A stretch of 64,000 bases of DNA from Mycolicibacterium stellerae (GCF_003719305.1 NZ_RARC01000031.1:16437-80436), one strand, 5' to 3'; positions 24,214 to 33,300 are shown, counted from the first letter of the stretch. Program-made: numbers and translations. Notes: generated by a model not told the origin, from the letters alone.

Positions 24214-25239
24214 ATGAAAGGCAACGAAGCCCTGCACCACGCCAGCGCGCAGGAACCCGTCGCCGGTGGCGGCATCGCGCTATCAAGTGTCATACCCAAC
24301 AGCCGGTTGGCGCAGTTCTCCGAGAGAGTCGGTATTGCTGCAGTGAACCGCTTGCCACTTCGGCTGCGCCCGCATGTGTTGCGGGCATCGCGCCAGGCAC
24401 GGCCATCGCGGAAAGTTGCGGCTGGCATACCCGTCACAGAGCAAACAATGAGTGGGGTCCAGATCACCTGGCTGGGTCGCCAACCCGGAAAAGACGTCAT
24501 CATGTACTTGCACGGGGGCGCTTACATGGCCGGACCGGTCTTCCTCCAATGGAAGCTGCTCGCCGAGATTCATCGCCAGACCGGGCTCGCTGCGGCGATG
24601 GTGCTCTACCGCAGGCCGCCCCAAGACCCCCACCCGGCTGCCCTCGACGACGTGGTCACCGCCATTCGGTCATTGCACGCCAACGGAGAACTGCGTGAGG
24701 GGCATTGGGTATTGGCCGGCGACAGTGCTGGAGGCCAACTCGCGTTGAGTGCGGCACAGCAGCTCCGCGACACCGACGGCCCGATGCCTGCGGGCATGAT
24801 GCTAACCGCGCCGCTGGTGGACATGGAGTTAGCGCATCCGGATACGGTCGCGGCCATCGACGCTGCTGGCATCAAACGCGACGAGAAGTTCTGGTGGGCA
24901 TTCAAGCTCTATGCCAACGGGATGCCGTTCAGCGACCCGACACTCTCACCGATCAACGCCTCGGTCGCTGGACTGCCACCGGTGCACCTAAATGTCGGCA
25001 CCGAGGACTTCTTCCTCCACGATGTTCGCCGGCTCCGCAATGCAATGCTCCGCAATGGAGTTCGTGTCAGCTACATCGAACAGCAGGGCGCCGAACACGT
25101 CTACGCCCTACGTAGTGGCACACCCCAGGCGCGTTGGGCGGTCGCTGAACAAATCCGATGGCTACGCGAAGTCCTACCGAGCGCTACACCGTCAACCGAC
25201 AGCGCTATCGATGGCGGCAGCGCCGCCGCTGATAGCTGA
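24214..25239 (+). CDS. HSL-family (alpha/beta hydrolase fold-3) esterase
   Basis: 341 aa, preceded by GGGAAAGG. The HSL oxyanion motif HGGAY is at 100-104, the nucleophile elbow GDSAGG has S171, and the C-terminal acid and His lie in NVGTEDFFLHDVRRL and GAEHVYALR. The usual DYRLAPEHPFPAALDD block is altered to LYRRPPQDPHPAALDD. There is no clear signal peptide. These enzymes hydrolyse short acyl esters. It is 108 bp after the orphan atpE on the same strand; its 3' end is 50 bp from an IS21 remnant. Confidence 0.88.
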   Translation: MKGNEALHHASAQEPVAGGGIALSSVIPNSRLAQFSERVGIAAVNRLPLRLRPHVLRASRQARPSRKVAAGIPVTEQTMSGVQITWLGRQPGKDVIMYLHGGAYMAGPVFLQWKLLAEIHRQTGLAAAMVLYRRPPQDPHPAALDDVVTAIRSLHANGELREGHWVLAGDSAGGQLALSAAQQLRDTDGPMPAGMMLTAPLVDMELAHPDTVAAIDAAGIKRDEKFWWAFKLYANGMPFSDPTLSPINASVAGLPPVHLNVGTEDFFLHDVRRLRNAMLRNGVRVSYIEQQGAEHVYALRSGTPQARWAVAEQIRWLREVLPSATPSTDSAIDGGSAAADS

Positions 25240-25289
25240 GCTATAACTTCCACGCTGGCTAAGTACCACGGCTGCCGGTGAGGACTTCG

Positions 25290-25637
25290 ATGAGTCCGAA
25301 ATCTCGGGTTGAGCTGTATGCGGCCATTCGTCGTGACGCCCGAGAGGGCATGTCCGGCCGCGAACTTCAGCGTTCGCACGGTCTTGGCTGGCGCACCGTC
25401 CAGGCCGCGCTGGGATCGGCGTGGCCAGCGCAACGGGCACCGTACCCGACGCGGGCGTCAAAGCTCGACCCATTCAAACCAATCATTGATCTGATCCTCG
25501 TCGCCGACCTCGATGCACCACGCAAGCAGCGTCACACGATCACCCGCATCTTCGACCGTCTGTGCCGCGAGCACGACATGACTGATGTGTCCTATCCGGT
25601 AGTACGGGCCTACGTCCAGGAAAGGCACGATCCATGA
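25290..25637 (+). pseudogene. istA: Truncated IS21 transposase IstA (N-terminal part only)
   Basis: 115 aa from the ATG at 25290 (a GTG lies at 25278). It contains the N-terminal HTH region of IstA (RRDAREGMSGRELQRSHGLGWRTVQAAL) and the following linker (DLDAPRKQRHTITRIFDRL..YPVVRAYVQER), then stops. Full IstA proteins are several hundred residues with a DDE catalytic core, which is absent. The stop codon overlaps the istB start, so an internal deletion appears to have joined the istA 5' part directly to istB. Confidence 0.85.
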
Positions 25638-26421
25638 CCGCACGGCGTGGACTGACCGAACAAGCCGCCGACGCCGCGATCGACCAGGCCTGCCGCATGC
25701 TGCGGCTACCCACCATCCGACAGCACTTCCCCGAGACCGCCGACAACGCTGCACGACACCAGCAGTCCTATCGCGCGTTCCCTGCCGAACTGCTTATGGC
25801 CGATGCGACGACCGCGCCCGCCGCCGCTCCCAACGCCGCATCCGCGCAGCGGCCTTTCCGCGCGAGAAATCTCTGCGCGCTTTCGATTACGACGCCAACC
25901 CCAATCTCGACCCCGCCGTCATCAACACCCTGGCCACCTGCGACTGGGTCCGCAAAGGCCAACCCCTGTGCCTCATCGGCGACAGCGGAACCGGCAAGAG
26001 CCACCTCTTGATCGCTCTGGGCACCGAAGCAGCCATGGCAGGCTTCCGCGTCAAATACACCCTGGCCGCCAAGCTTGTCAACGAACTCGTCGAAGCCGCC
26101 GACGAGATGACCCAGACCAAGACCATCGCCCGCTACGGCCGAGTCGACCTACTCTGCATCGACGAACTGGGCTACATAGCCCTGGACAAGCGCGGCGCCG
26201 AACTGCTCTTCCAGGTACTGACCGAGCGCGAGGAGAAAGCCTCCGTGGCCATCGCGAGCAACGAAGCCTTCAGCGGCTGGACCAAGACCTTCACCGACCC
26301 CCGACTCTGCGCCGCCATCGTGGACCGCCTCACCTTCGGCGGCAACATCATCGAAACCGGCACCGACTCCTACCGCGTCGCCCATACACTCCGCAACCGC
26401 GGCAACCAACCCGAGAAGTGA
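25634..26421 (+). pseudogene. istB: Frameshifted IS21 helper ATPase IstB
   Basis: The protein starts TARRGLTEQAADAAIDQACRML and runs in frame to ELLMAD near 25805. The homologous continuation CDDRARRRSQRRIRAAAFPR is in another frame and goes on to the stop at 26421, so about one base has been lost near 25803. The second part keeps the Walker A motif GDSGTGKSH, Walker B-like LLCIDELGY and the end GTDSYRVAHTLRNRG. IstB is the AAA+ protein that assists IstA; neither is functional here. Confidence 0.88.
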
Positions 26422-26619
26422 CGCCAACATTCACCAACACAGCGGGACGCCCAAGGCCAACACCGACGTCAAAATTCACGCACAAACGACGTCATAGAAT
26501 CCGAATGAAGCCACGTAGGTCCGCACAATGGGCCGAATGTACCGCCTACCTGAGCGCCGACGGGTACGACGGTAAGGGCTTCCGATGAGTGGGACTTCTC
26601 GGGTTGCGTGGACGCTTCA

Positions 26620-28005
26620 TTACTGGGCGCGGCTGAGTGCTCGGGTAACTTCATCGGCGCTGCGCTGTCCGGATTGGATCGCCCCGTCGATGTAGCCGGC
26701 CCACGCGGTTGCGGTCTCGGTGCCGGCCCAGTGCAACGGGCCTATGGGTGTCCGGAGAGCTGGGCCGAAGCGGGTCAGGGCCATCGGGGCGGCGAATGCG
26801 CCGTAGCAGCCGCGGGTGTATTCCTCGGCGGCCCAGTCACGTTCGAGGTAGGCGATGGGGTTGGCTGCGGATTCGCCAAAGTAAGCGACGAGGTCGTCTA
26901 GCACTGTGCTGCGCCGCTCCTGTGGTGAGAGCTTAGAGGCGAAGTCGGCGTGCCTGGCTTCAAGGAACCCCACGAGGACGCCGGGGCTACCGGTCGGCGG
27001 TGTGTTGTCAAAGACGGTGCCGAGTGGTCGTGAACCGCTGTTGGCCTGTCCGCTCAGGCCGTCGGCACGCCAAAACGGTTCCGGGTAGCCCACGTTGATC
27101 TTGATGACCCGCCCCATCGGCATGCGCTGCACCAGTTGGTCTCGATCCGTCGGTAGGGCTGGCTTGAACCGAATACGCGCGGCCAACGGTGGAGGGATGG
27201 CGACGATAACGCGCCGCGCCCGGTGAGTGGTGCCTGCGGCGGTGTAGAGCACCACATCGCCTGAGGTCCAGTCGATGTCGGTGATCGGCTTCTCGAGCAC
27301 GATGCGGTCGGCCAGTTCTTCGGCGATGGTCAGCGCGATCCGCTGGGAGCCGCCCACGATGCGGTCCTGTTGGGCACCACCGGCGACGTTGATCAATGCA
27401 TCAAGACCGCCCGCGGCATGGATGTAGAACAGAGCCCATAGCGCCGAGATATCCTGTGGCCCAGCGGCGAAGATGGCTTCTGTGGCCATACGCATGATGG
27501 CCTGTCCACCGTTGGTATTGAGTCTTCGGTCCAGCCAGGTCGCGAAGGTCTGTCCGTCGAGACGGTCACCGCCGCGGGCCGTCCAGGGTGCGTCCAGAGG
27601 GATTTTTCGGGCGGCGCGGCGCAATGCCCACTGGGCACTTCCGACGTCGGCCATGGCCACAGGATTGAACAGCGGAATGCGGCCGGTGTACGTGCTGCGG
27701 GAGTTGCCCAGTTCGAGGATGTGGCGGCCGCTGGTGTGGGTGGGGAAGGTAGATAGCCCCAATTCCTCGATAAGGGCCAACACCCGGTGTTGCCCGGGAC
27801 CGACCCACTGCCCGCCCATCTCAATGGTGACGCCGTCACACAATTCCTCGGTGAGCAACCGGCCACCGACCCGATCGCGCGCCTCCAAAACGACGACCTC
27901 GCGGCCCCGTCGCAGGATCTCGCGTGCGGCGACCAGGCCGGCGACCCCGGCTCCAACGATCACCACATCCACGGGCTTAGACACGCTGTCCTCCGGTTGA
28001 TCCAT
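26620..28005 (-). CDS. Flavin monoamine oxidase (putrescine oxidase-like)
   Basis: 461 aa from the ATG at 28005; the open frame extends 63 codons upstream into the neighbouring gene, but this start gives the usual short lead to the FAD motif VVIVGAGVAGLVAA. RVGGRL, the substrate-domain GGQWVGPGQHRV and the C-terminal FAD motif HWAGTETATAWAGYIDGAIQSG follow. EEYTRGCYGAF near the C-terminus contains a Cys at the position that often carries the covalent flavin in this family. It oxidises primary amines to aldehydes, giving ammonia and H2O2. The start overlaps the amidohydrolase 3' end by 29 bp, so they are co-transcribed. Confidence 0.92.
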   Translation of the reverse strand: MDQPEDSVSKPVDVVIVGAGVAGLVAAREILRRGREVVVLEARDRVGGRLLTEELCDGVTIEMGGQWVGPGQHRVLALIEELGLSTFPTHTSGRHILELGNSRSTYTGRIPLFNPVAMADVGSAQWALRRAARKIPLDAPWTARGGDRLDGQTFATWLDRRLNTNGGQAIMRMATEAIFAAGPQDISALWALFYIHAAGGLDALINVAGGAQQDRIVGGSQRIALTIAEELADRIVLEKPITDIDWTSGDVVLYTAAGTTHRARRVIVAIPPPLAARIRFKPALPTDRDQLVQRMPMGRVIKINVGYPEPFWRADGLSGQANSGSRPLGTVFDNTPPTGSPGVLVGFLEARHADFASKLSPQERRSTVLDDLVAYFGESAANPIAYLERDWAAEEYTRGCYGAFAAPMALTRFGPALRTPIGPLHWAGTETATAWAGYIDGAIQSGQRSADEVTRALSRAQ

Positions 28006-29761
28006 CGCTCGGCGGTCGTTGCGAGAGTTTGCGCTGGGGGCGCGCCTGATATACGCAGATCCCCGCGACGTAAGTCTCTTCCACAGCGAGGGAACCGATG
28101 TTCTCGGGTTCGACGTCGGCGGGGTTGCGGTCAATGACGACAAGGTCGGCTTGCTTACCGACGGTGATGCTGCCCGCGGCGTGGGACACACCAAGCGCGG
28201 CGGCCGATCCCGTCGTGTAAGCGTGCAACGCCTGGCCGACGGTTAACGCTTCGTGGGGGCTGTAGAGAACTCCGCTGCGGGCGCGGCGTGTGACCGCAGC
28301 CTGAATGGCGGGAAGCACGCGGTAGTCACCTGAGGGGTAATCCGAGGATCCAGCCAGCTGGACTCCGGCAGCAGTCAGTGTCTTCAGCGGCAGGGCAGGT
28401 AGCGATGGCGGGGCCGGCGCTTCGAACAGCTCCGGACCGAGGTCTTGGACCCAGATGGGTGATACTACGGCGATAGCGCCGACGTCGGCGATACGGCCTG
28501 CCAGCTCGGCCCCGCAGAAAACCGTGTGCTCCAGGCGCGGTCGCCCGGGCAGCTCGTCGAGTCGATTTGCGAACTTGCTGAGCGCGCGGGTGGCCTGGTC
28601 GATGGCTTCGTTACCTATGGCGTGCTGGGCCACTTGTAGCCCGTGATCGGCTGCGCTGGCGATGGTGGCCGCCAGGTCGTCGTCGTCCCAGAACAGCAGA
28701 CCGTGGTGGTATTTGCGGTCGCGGCCGAATCGAGCCGGACCGCCGTTGCGCGCGGCGTGTAACGCCGCGCGCATCGATGCCAGGCCACCGCCGCCCACCG
28801 ACGTGCGCACTACTCGGCTCACCGCTTGCAGCAGTTCGCCAACGGATAGGCAGACCGCGCAGGCTTCGCCGCCATCGAGAAACAACTTGGCGGCACCGAC
28901 TGGAGATCGCGTCGGCCCGCTGCCGGTCGCTGGTCCCGAGGTGCGGTGGGCTAGCAGGGATTCATTGCCAATTGGCATGCGGTGCACGGTGAGTGGGAGC
29001 AGACCACCTGCGATGGCTCGCTGATACAGGTCATCAAAAAGTGGCGAAACGGCGGCATCACCGACTCTCGTGATCCCGGCCATCAGGAGTTCCTGGGCGT
29101 GGGCTGCCGCTTCGGTGAGCCAGGAGTCCGTGGCGGCGCCGACCAGTGAATTCCTGGACTGCGCCTCGGCCAGAAACAACGCAGCTTCGCTAATGTCACC
29201 ACGGGGCAGCCGGTCGCGGCCGAGTGGGATCCCGCCGCCGATTGGCACCGTTGTGGGTGGTAGCCAACCCATCGCGTCAAAACCAGCGCTGTTGAGCGCA
29301 CCGGAGTGCCAGCCGAGTGCGCCGATAAACAGGGGTCGTTCGGGGCATGCTCGGTCCAGCTCGTGGCGAGTGGGATGGCGGCGTTCGCGCAGCGTTGTCG
29401 GTGAGTAGCCAAACAACCGCACCCACCCCGAGTTTGGAGCGTGGGCGGCGAACTGTTCGACGAGGCCAAGCATGTCGTCGATGCTGGTTCCCGCGGGCAG
29501 GCGCAGGTCGGTCGAACGACGGTCCAGCGCAGCAAACAAGAAGTGGTGGTGGGCGTCGATAAATCCCGGCAGCAACGCGCGGCCTGCGAGGTCTACCTCT
29601 TCGGCTCCTACGGCACGCGCTGTCGGGCGCAGCTCGTTCTCTGTGCCCACCGCGGCGATCTGTCCATCGGTCACCAGCACGGCTTCGGTGGTCTCGGCGG
29701 TGAGTGGTGCATCTTCACAGGTGACGATCGCTCCACCGAAGAAGAACAGTGATCCGGCCAT
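27977..29761 (-). CDS. YtcJ-like metal-dependent amidohydrolase
   Basis: 594 aa. The family pattern is clear: GQIAAVG near the N-terminus, the metal-binding PGFIDAHHHF, VAQHAIGNEAID in the barrel, ASSDYPSGD near the end (here GSSDYPSGD), and the C-terminal IVGKQADLVVIDRNP-type strand. Members of the amidohydrolase-3 family hydrolyse C-N bonds of N-acyl or cyclic amides. The pairing with an amine oxidase suggests release of an amine from an amide, followed by its oxidation (inference). The gene is divergent from a TetR regulator, with an inverted repeat between them. Confidence 0.9.
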   Translation of the reverse strand: MAGSLFFFGGAIVTCEDAPLTAETTEAVLVTDGQIAAVGTENELRPTARAVGAEEVDLAGRALLPGFIDAHHHFLFAALDRRSTDLRLPAGTSIDDMLGLVEQFAAHAPNSGWVRLFGYSPTTLRERRHPTRHELDRACPERPLFIGALGWHSGALNSAGFDAMGWLPPTTVPIGGGIPLGRDRLPRGDISEAALFLAEAQSRNSLVGAATDSWLTEAAAHAQELLMAGITRVGDAAVSPLFDDLYQRAIAGGLLPLTVHRMPIGNESLLAHRTSGPATGSGPTRSPVGAAKLFLDGGEACAVCLSVGELLQAVSRVVRTSVGGGGLASMRAALHAARNGGPARFGRDRKYHHGLLFWDDDDLAATIASAADHGLQVAQHAIGNEAIDQATRALSKFANRLDELPGRPRLEHTVFCGAELAGRIADVGAIAVVSPIWVQDLGPELFEAPAPPSLPALPLKTLTAAGVQLAGSSDYPSGDYRVLPAIQAAVTRRARSGVLYSPHEALTVGQALHAYTTGSAAALGVSHAAGSITVGKQADLVVIDRNPADVEPENIGSLAVEETYVAGICVYQARPQRKLSQRPPSDGSTGGQRV

Positions 29762-29889
29762 GCGTGGCCTTTCGGTTGTGTCGTTAACCGCGGGTCAGGC
29801 CCCTAGCGCCCGAGGACAAGATCGCCGAGCTCAGGACCTCTGACCCAGGCGTCCCTCGTCACGGCCCATCCCAGCTGTCGGACATGGAT

Positions 29890-29919
29890 GACAAAATAAA
29901 CAATTCGCGTATGTTTGTC
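29890..29919. promoter_or_regulatory. Operator in the amidohydrolase/TetR intergenic region
   Basis: GACAAA (29890-29895) and TTTGTC (29914-29919) are inverted, with an inner pair AAACA (29898) and TGTTT (29912) around CGCG. The element lies 20 bp before the TetR start and 129 bp before the amidohydrolase start, in an AT-rich stretch of an otherwise GC-rich region. Confidence 0.6.
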
Positions 29920-29939
29920 TATCAACCTAGGATCGCAAA

Positions 29940-30524
29940 GTGGCACGCGGCAACACCCCAATTCGTATCCTCGACGCGGCCGTGCGCTGCGCGGGCAAGA
30001 TCGGTCTCCGACGGGTCACCGTGGACGACATCGCGAAAGAGGCCGGGCTCGCCCGCGTGACTCTCTACAGCCACTTCCCCACGAAAGAGGAGATCCTGCG
30101 GGCTGCCCTGCTCCGGGAGTTGGCTGTCTTCCTGGCCGCACTGGAGAACGAGTTCGCTCGACACGATGACCCCGAGGTGAGGGTTGTGGAGACGGTGGTC
30201 GTCGCGGTGCGGACATTGCGATCTCACGAGGTCGTCCAGCACCTGCTGCGGACCGAGCCTGAGTTGCTGTTGCCATTCCTCGTCGGCGACAGCCCGCCAA
30301 TGGGTCTAGCGCGAGAATGGGCGGCTACGCAGATGCTGAGCGCGTCTGACATCAGCTTTGCCATCGACCCGCAGCCCGGCGGTGAGCTGGTGATGCGTCT
30401 GATCCACTCGCTCGTACTTAGCCCGGCCTCTAGCTACGACCTCGACGACGACGACCAACTACGCCGCCTTGTCAAGGCCTGGTTCGTGCCTCCACTGCTA
30501 GGTGGTTCACCCAAAGCAACGTGA
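29940..30524 (+). CDS. TetR-family regulator of the amine/amidohydrolase genes
   Basis: 194 aa with a GTG start. The HTH is visible in RILDAAVRCAGKIGLRRVTVDDIAKEAGLARVTLYSHFPTKEEILRAA. The C-terminal domain is generic. Its divergent placement next to the amidohydrolase-amine oxidase pair and the shared inverted repeat make it their likely repressor, perhaps responding to an amine or amide. Confidence 0.9.
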   Translation: MARGNTPIRILDAAVRCAGKIGLRRVTVDDIAKEAGLARVTLYSHFPTKEEILRAALLRELAVFLAALENEFARHDDPEVRVVETVVVAVRTLRSHEVVQHLLRTEPELLLPFLVGDSPPMGLAREWAATQMLSASDISFAIDPQPGGELVMRLIHSLVLSPASSYDLDDDDQLRRLVKAWFVPPLLGGSPKAT

Positions 30525-30557
30525 CGGCAGGCGCCTGGAAAAACCCATCGACGGCGT

Positions 30558-31037
30558 TCAACTTCTCGGCCGAATACGACCGCATCCGGAAAGGTCCAGA
30601 CGCCGAGGCCGAGCTTGATCGAGCGTTTGGCGACGAAGGCCGCACAGACCGGAAATGAAGACGGCGCAACGGAACGGCTGAAGCGACCGACCGACGAGAT
30701 CGGCGGGTGCGGGCGATGCGTCGCTGACGTCACTGCCTTTGACAGTGCGGTAGTTCTCGCGGTACCGATCGATCTGATCGGCGCGCAGTGGCACCGAGAA
30801 GATGCTGACGTTGTTGGGGCGGTCACCGGGTGGCCTGCGCTGCGCGAGATTGCGGGCACCGATGCGAAAACCTGCGACCGCACCCCCGAGGCAAGCGATC
30901 AGCATGGCGCCTGCGACTCCGGCCAGATCACTTCGGGTAGCCAGCGCCGCGACGAACAACCCGAGCGAGGCAAAGCCCATCAGGAGAAATACGTACGCCA
31001 GGTAAGTCACAGAAACACGTCGAAAGACGTCAACCAT
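30558..31037 (-). CDS. Small two-helix membrane protein
   Basis: 159 aa from the ATG at 31037, supported by GAAGGGA upstream; the frame runs further but that part overlaps the divergent TetR gene. Two adjacent hydrophobic segments (YLAYVFLLMGFASLGLFVAAL and LAGVAGAMLIACLGGAVAGF) are followed by a basic, low-complexity tail. The last 50 or so residues look poorly coding (Arg-rich, ends CGRIRPRS), so a frameshift or a shorter ancestral protein is possible. It is divergent from the TetR gene at 31173 and likely its target. Confidence 0.65.
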   Translation of the reverse strand: MVDVFRRVSVTYLAYVFLLMGFASLGLFVAALATRSDLAGVAGAMLIACLGGAVAGFRIGARNLAQRRPPGDRPNNVSIFSVPLRADQIDRYRENYRTVKGSDVSDASPAPADLVGRSLQPFRCAVFISGLCGLRRQTLDQARPRRLDLSGCGRIRPRS

Positions 31038-31086
31038 CGTTATCCCTTCTCGAGCCTTAGCGACCGCTCGCTTGGCGGTCGAAGCA

Positions 31087-31125
31087 ACGCTACGCGTAGC
31101 GTAGTGCGCTACACCCAGCGTAGCG
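31087..31125. promoter_or_regulatory. Twin palindromic operators between membrane protein and TetR genes
   Basis: ACGCTACGCGTAGCGT (31087-31102) is a perfect 16-base palindrome, and CGCTAC-N7-GTAGCG (31107-31125) repeats the same half site five bases later. Both lie in the 135-bp divergent intergenic region, as expected for TetR autoregulation and control of the small membrane protein. Confidence 0.75.
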
Positions 31126-31172
31126 TTTGGCGAGCCGGCGTTATTCCCTCGGTGAGCAGACAGGAGTTCTTG

Positions 31173-31718
31173 ATGGCACAGCAAGGGCGCGTTGAGGACG
31201 GCATTGCGGATTCGACGCTGCGCCTGTTGCGTACCGGAGGACCGCGCGCGGTGACGGTTGAGGCGGTCGCGGCGGATTCGGGCATCGCGAAGACGACTAT
31301 CTACCGCCGGCATGCCAATCGACGGGATATGTTGTCGAGCGCTCTATCGCGGGTCGCGTCGCCGACACCTCTTGATCCGCAGACAGAAGCGCCCGATCGG
31401 CTCAGGTGGCTCATCGACCATGCGATCGAAACGATCGGGGACGGCATCGGACTCGGCGGCCTTGCCGCGATGCTCACCGAGGACGATCCCGAATTCACCA
31501 CCCTTTTCCGGCAGATCCTCATCGACCAACGGGCCAAACTGGCGGCTGCGATCGACACGGCCAGGGCCGACGGGTCGATGCGCGCCGATATTGACACCGA
31601 GGCATTGATAGACGCCGTGGTCGGCGCCTACATAGCCGAGCGCGCTCGCACGGGAAGCATCGCGGACGGCTGGAGGGAGCGGCTGTTCGATCTTCTGTGG
31701 CCCGCCGTGCAGGCGTGA
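31173..31718 (+). CDS. TetR-family regulator
   Basis: 181 aa from the ATG at 31173 with AGGAG upstream (an in-frame GTG at 31152 is the alternative). The HTH region is DSTLRLLRTGGPRAVTVEAVAADSGIAKTTIYRRHANRRDML. The AcrR-like C-terminal domain includes LGGLAAMLTEDDPEFTTLFRQILIDQR. The two palindromes just upstream are its probable binding sites. Confidence 0.9.
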   Translation: MAQQGRVEDGIADSTLRLLRTGGPRAVTVEAVAADSGIAKTTIYRRHANRRDMLSSALSRVASPTPLDPQTEAPDRLRWLIDHAIETIGDGIGLGGLAAMLTEDDPEFTTLFRQILIDQRAKLAAAIDTARADGSMRADIDTEALIDAVVGAYIAERARTGSIADGWRERLFDLLWPAVQA

Positions 31719-31784
31719 CACCGTGCCGAGGGGTGCTGCCAGCGGAAATGGGCGAAGCTCACAGCTAATGGCAAGGTGGCTGGC

Positions 31785-32657
31785 ATGAGCCGGATTTCCT
31801 GCAGGTTGAACCGCAACTGGTTGGCGTTGGCGATTACGAGCATCGCGACTTTGGGGGTGCTGACGGCCTGCGCGGGTCCGTCCCTGCCCGACAACACACC
31901 CGCATCCAGCTTTAAGGACGGCGTCGCAGGCGCTCCGGAAGCCCCTGCCCCGCCCGAGCAGGGACCCATGCCGGTGCAGGACGCACAGCGCGACGTCGTC
32001 AAGACCGCATCGATGACCATCAGGGTTGCCAATACCTCCGAGGCTGCGGACAAGGCGGCCGTCATGGTGGAGGACGCCGACGGTCGGGTCGACAGCCGTA
32101 GCGAGGATGCCGGATCAGACCGCGGTCTGGCCCGCACCTCGGTCGTGTTGCGGGTTCCGGTGGCCAAGCTCGACGGTGTGGTGCGGGACTTGAAGACTCT
32201 GGGAAGCGTGCAGACGGCCGAGACCAGAGCCGAGGATGTCACGGCGCAACGGGTCGATATGGACGCCCGCATCAAGGCCCTGCAGACCTCGGTGGATCGC
32301 CTCCTGGCCATCATGCGCGACGCGAAGGATCCCGAGGCGCTCATCTCTGCAGAGAATGCTCTCTCCCAGCGGCAAGCGGATCTGGACAGCCTGCGTGCGC
32401 AGCGCGACGCGCTCGGCGACCGCATCGAATACAGCACCGTCGATGTCACCTTCGTCGCCGAGACGATCGGTGGCCCGGCACCCAAGGAGTACCAGGGCTT
32501 TGTCGGGCAGATCGAACGAGGTTGGGACGCAATGGTTTCCGTCGTCGGCAACCTCGTGCTGCTGTTCGGCCTGCTGCTGCCATGGCTGGCTGTGCTGGCC
32601 GTCGCCGGTGGCATCGGCTATGGCCTGATCCGGCTGCTCAGGGCACGCCGACCCTAG
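31785..32657 (+). CDS. DUF4349 lipoprotein
   Basis: 290 aa. The N-terminal signal ends in a lipobox, GVLTACAGPS, so it is predicted to be lipidated on the outer face of the membrane. The central DUF4349 region (VVKTASMTIRVANTSEAADKA... VVLRVPVAKLDGVVRDLKTLG) leads into a coiled coil (DRLLAIMRDAKDPEALISAENALSQRQ), and a C-terminal transmembrane segment (LVLLFGLLLPWLAVLAVAGG) ends in a basic tail. It is anchored at both ends. The role is unknown; the family is common in Gram-positive envelopes. An upstream GTG at 31776 is the alternative start. Confidence 0.85.
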   Translation: MSRISCRLNRNWLALAITSIATLGVLTACAGPSLPDNTPASSFKDGVAGAPEAPAPPEQGPMPVQDAQRDVVKTASMTIRVANTSEAADKAAVMVEDADGRVDSRSEDAGSDRGLARTSVVLRVPVAKLDGVVRDLKTLGSVQTAETRAEDVTAQRVDMDARIKALQTSVDRLLAIMRDAKDPEALISAENALSQRQADLDSLRAQRDALGDRIEYSTVDVTFVAETIGGPAPKEYQGFVGQIERGWDAMVSVVGNLVLLFGLLLPWLAVLAVAGGIGYGLIRLLRARRP

Positions 32658-32676
32658 CCATGCGGGTCGACCACGG

Positions 32677-33138
32677 TCACTTCAACGATGTCGTGATGTC
32701 GATCTCCGAGGTCAGGGTCTGATGAACCGGGCAATGGTCGGCGATCTGCAGTAGCCGCTGCCGCTGACTTTCGTCGAGCGCGCCCGTTAACTCGATGTCG
32801 CGATCGACGTGATTGATCCACCCCTTGGTCGTCTCGCAGTGAACGCAGTCTTCTGCGTGGATACGCGAGTGCCGCAACGTCACCCGAACCCCGTCAAGCG
32901 GCCAGCCTTTGCGGTCGGCGTACATCCGCAGCGTCATCGAGGTACATGCGCCGAGCCCGGCCAGCAGCAGATCGTAGGGTGTCGGCCCGGCGTCGTCGCC
33001 GATTGGCCGTGGCTCGTCGGCGACCAGTCGGTGATTGCCGACGGTGATCTGCTGCGTATACGTTCCCGACCCCGCCTCCGACACGGTCACCGCGCCCTCG
33101 GACGACGCCGTTTCGTTGCCATTCTCGCGTGTTGTCAT
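32677..33138 (-). CDS. OsmC/Ohr-family peroxidase-like protein
   Basis: 153 aa from the ATG at 33138, preceded by GAGGAGAG; a much longer open frame upstream is antisense to other genes and is disregarded. The two redox cysteines are in LGACTSMTLRMYA and DHCPVHQTL, the OsmC pattern, with an extra CVHC pair between. OsmC proteins reduce organic hydroperoxides in the cytosol with thiols. It is convergent with the DUF4349 gene. Confidence 0.9.
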   Translation of the reverse strand: MTTRENGNETASSEGAVTVSEAGSGTYTQQITVGNHRLVADEPRPIGDDAGPTPYDLLLAGLGACTSMTLRMYADRKGWPLDGVRVTLRHSRIHAEDCVHCETTKGWINHVDRDIELTGALDESQRQRLLQIADHCPVHQTLTSEIDITTSLK

Positions 33139-33300
33139 GTCTCTCCTCGGCGGTCTCGACGCCCGATCAACGCCGGACCGGATCGTCGCACGCCTGAGTG
33201 CCACCGTCGGCGAGTTTCGCACCAAGAATCCGCCAAGACGGCCAATGCACTCTCTGCGAGACGGGCCACCAACGCCCGACCGCCACAGATAGGACTGAAC

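Larger units (their letters stand above)
25278..26421 (+). mobile_element. Decayed IS21-family insertion sequence
   Basis: An istA fragment overlaps a frameshifted istB, the IS21 gene order. Most of istA, including its catalytic domain, is missing. No convincing terminal inverted repeats were found on either side, and only 50 bp separate it from the preceding esterase. It is a non-autonomous remnant. Confidence 0.85.
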
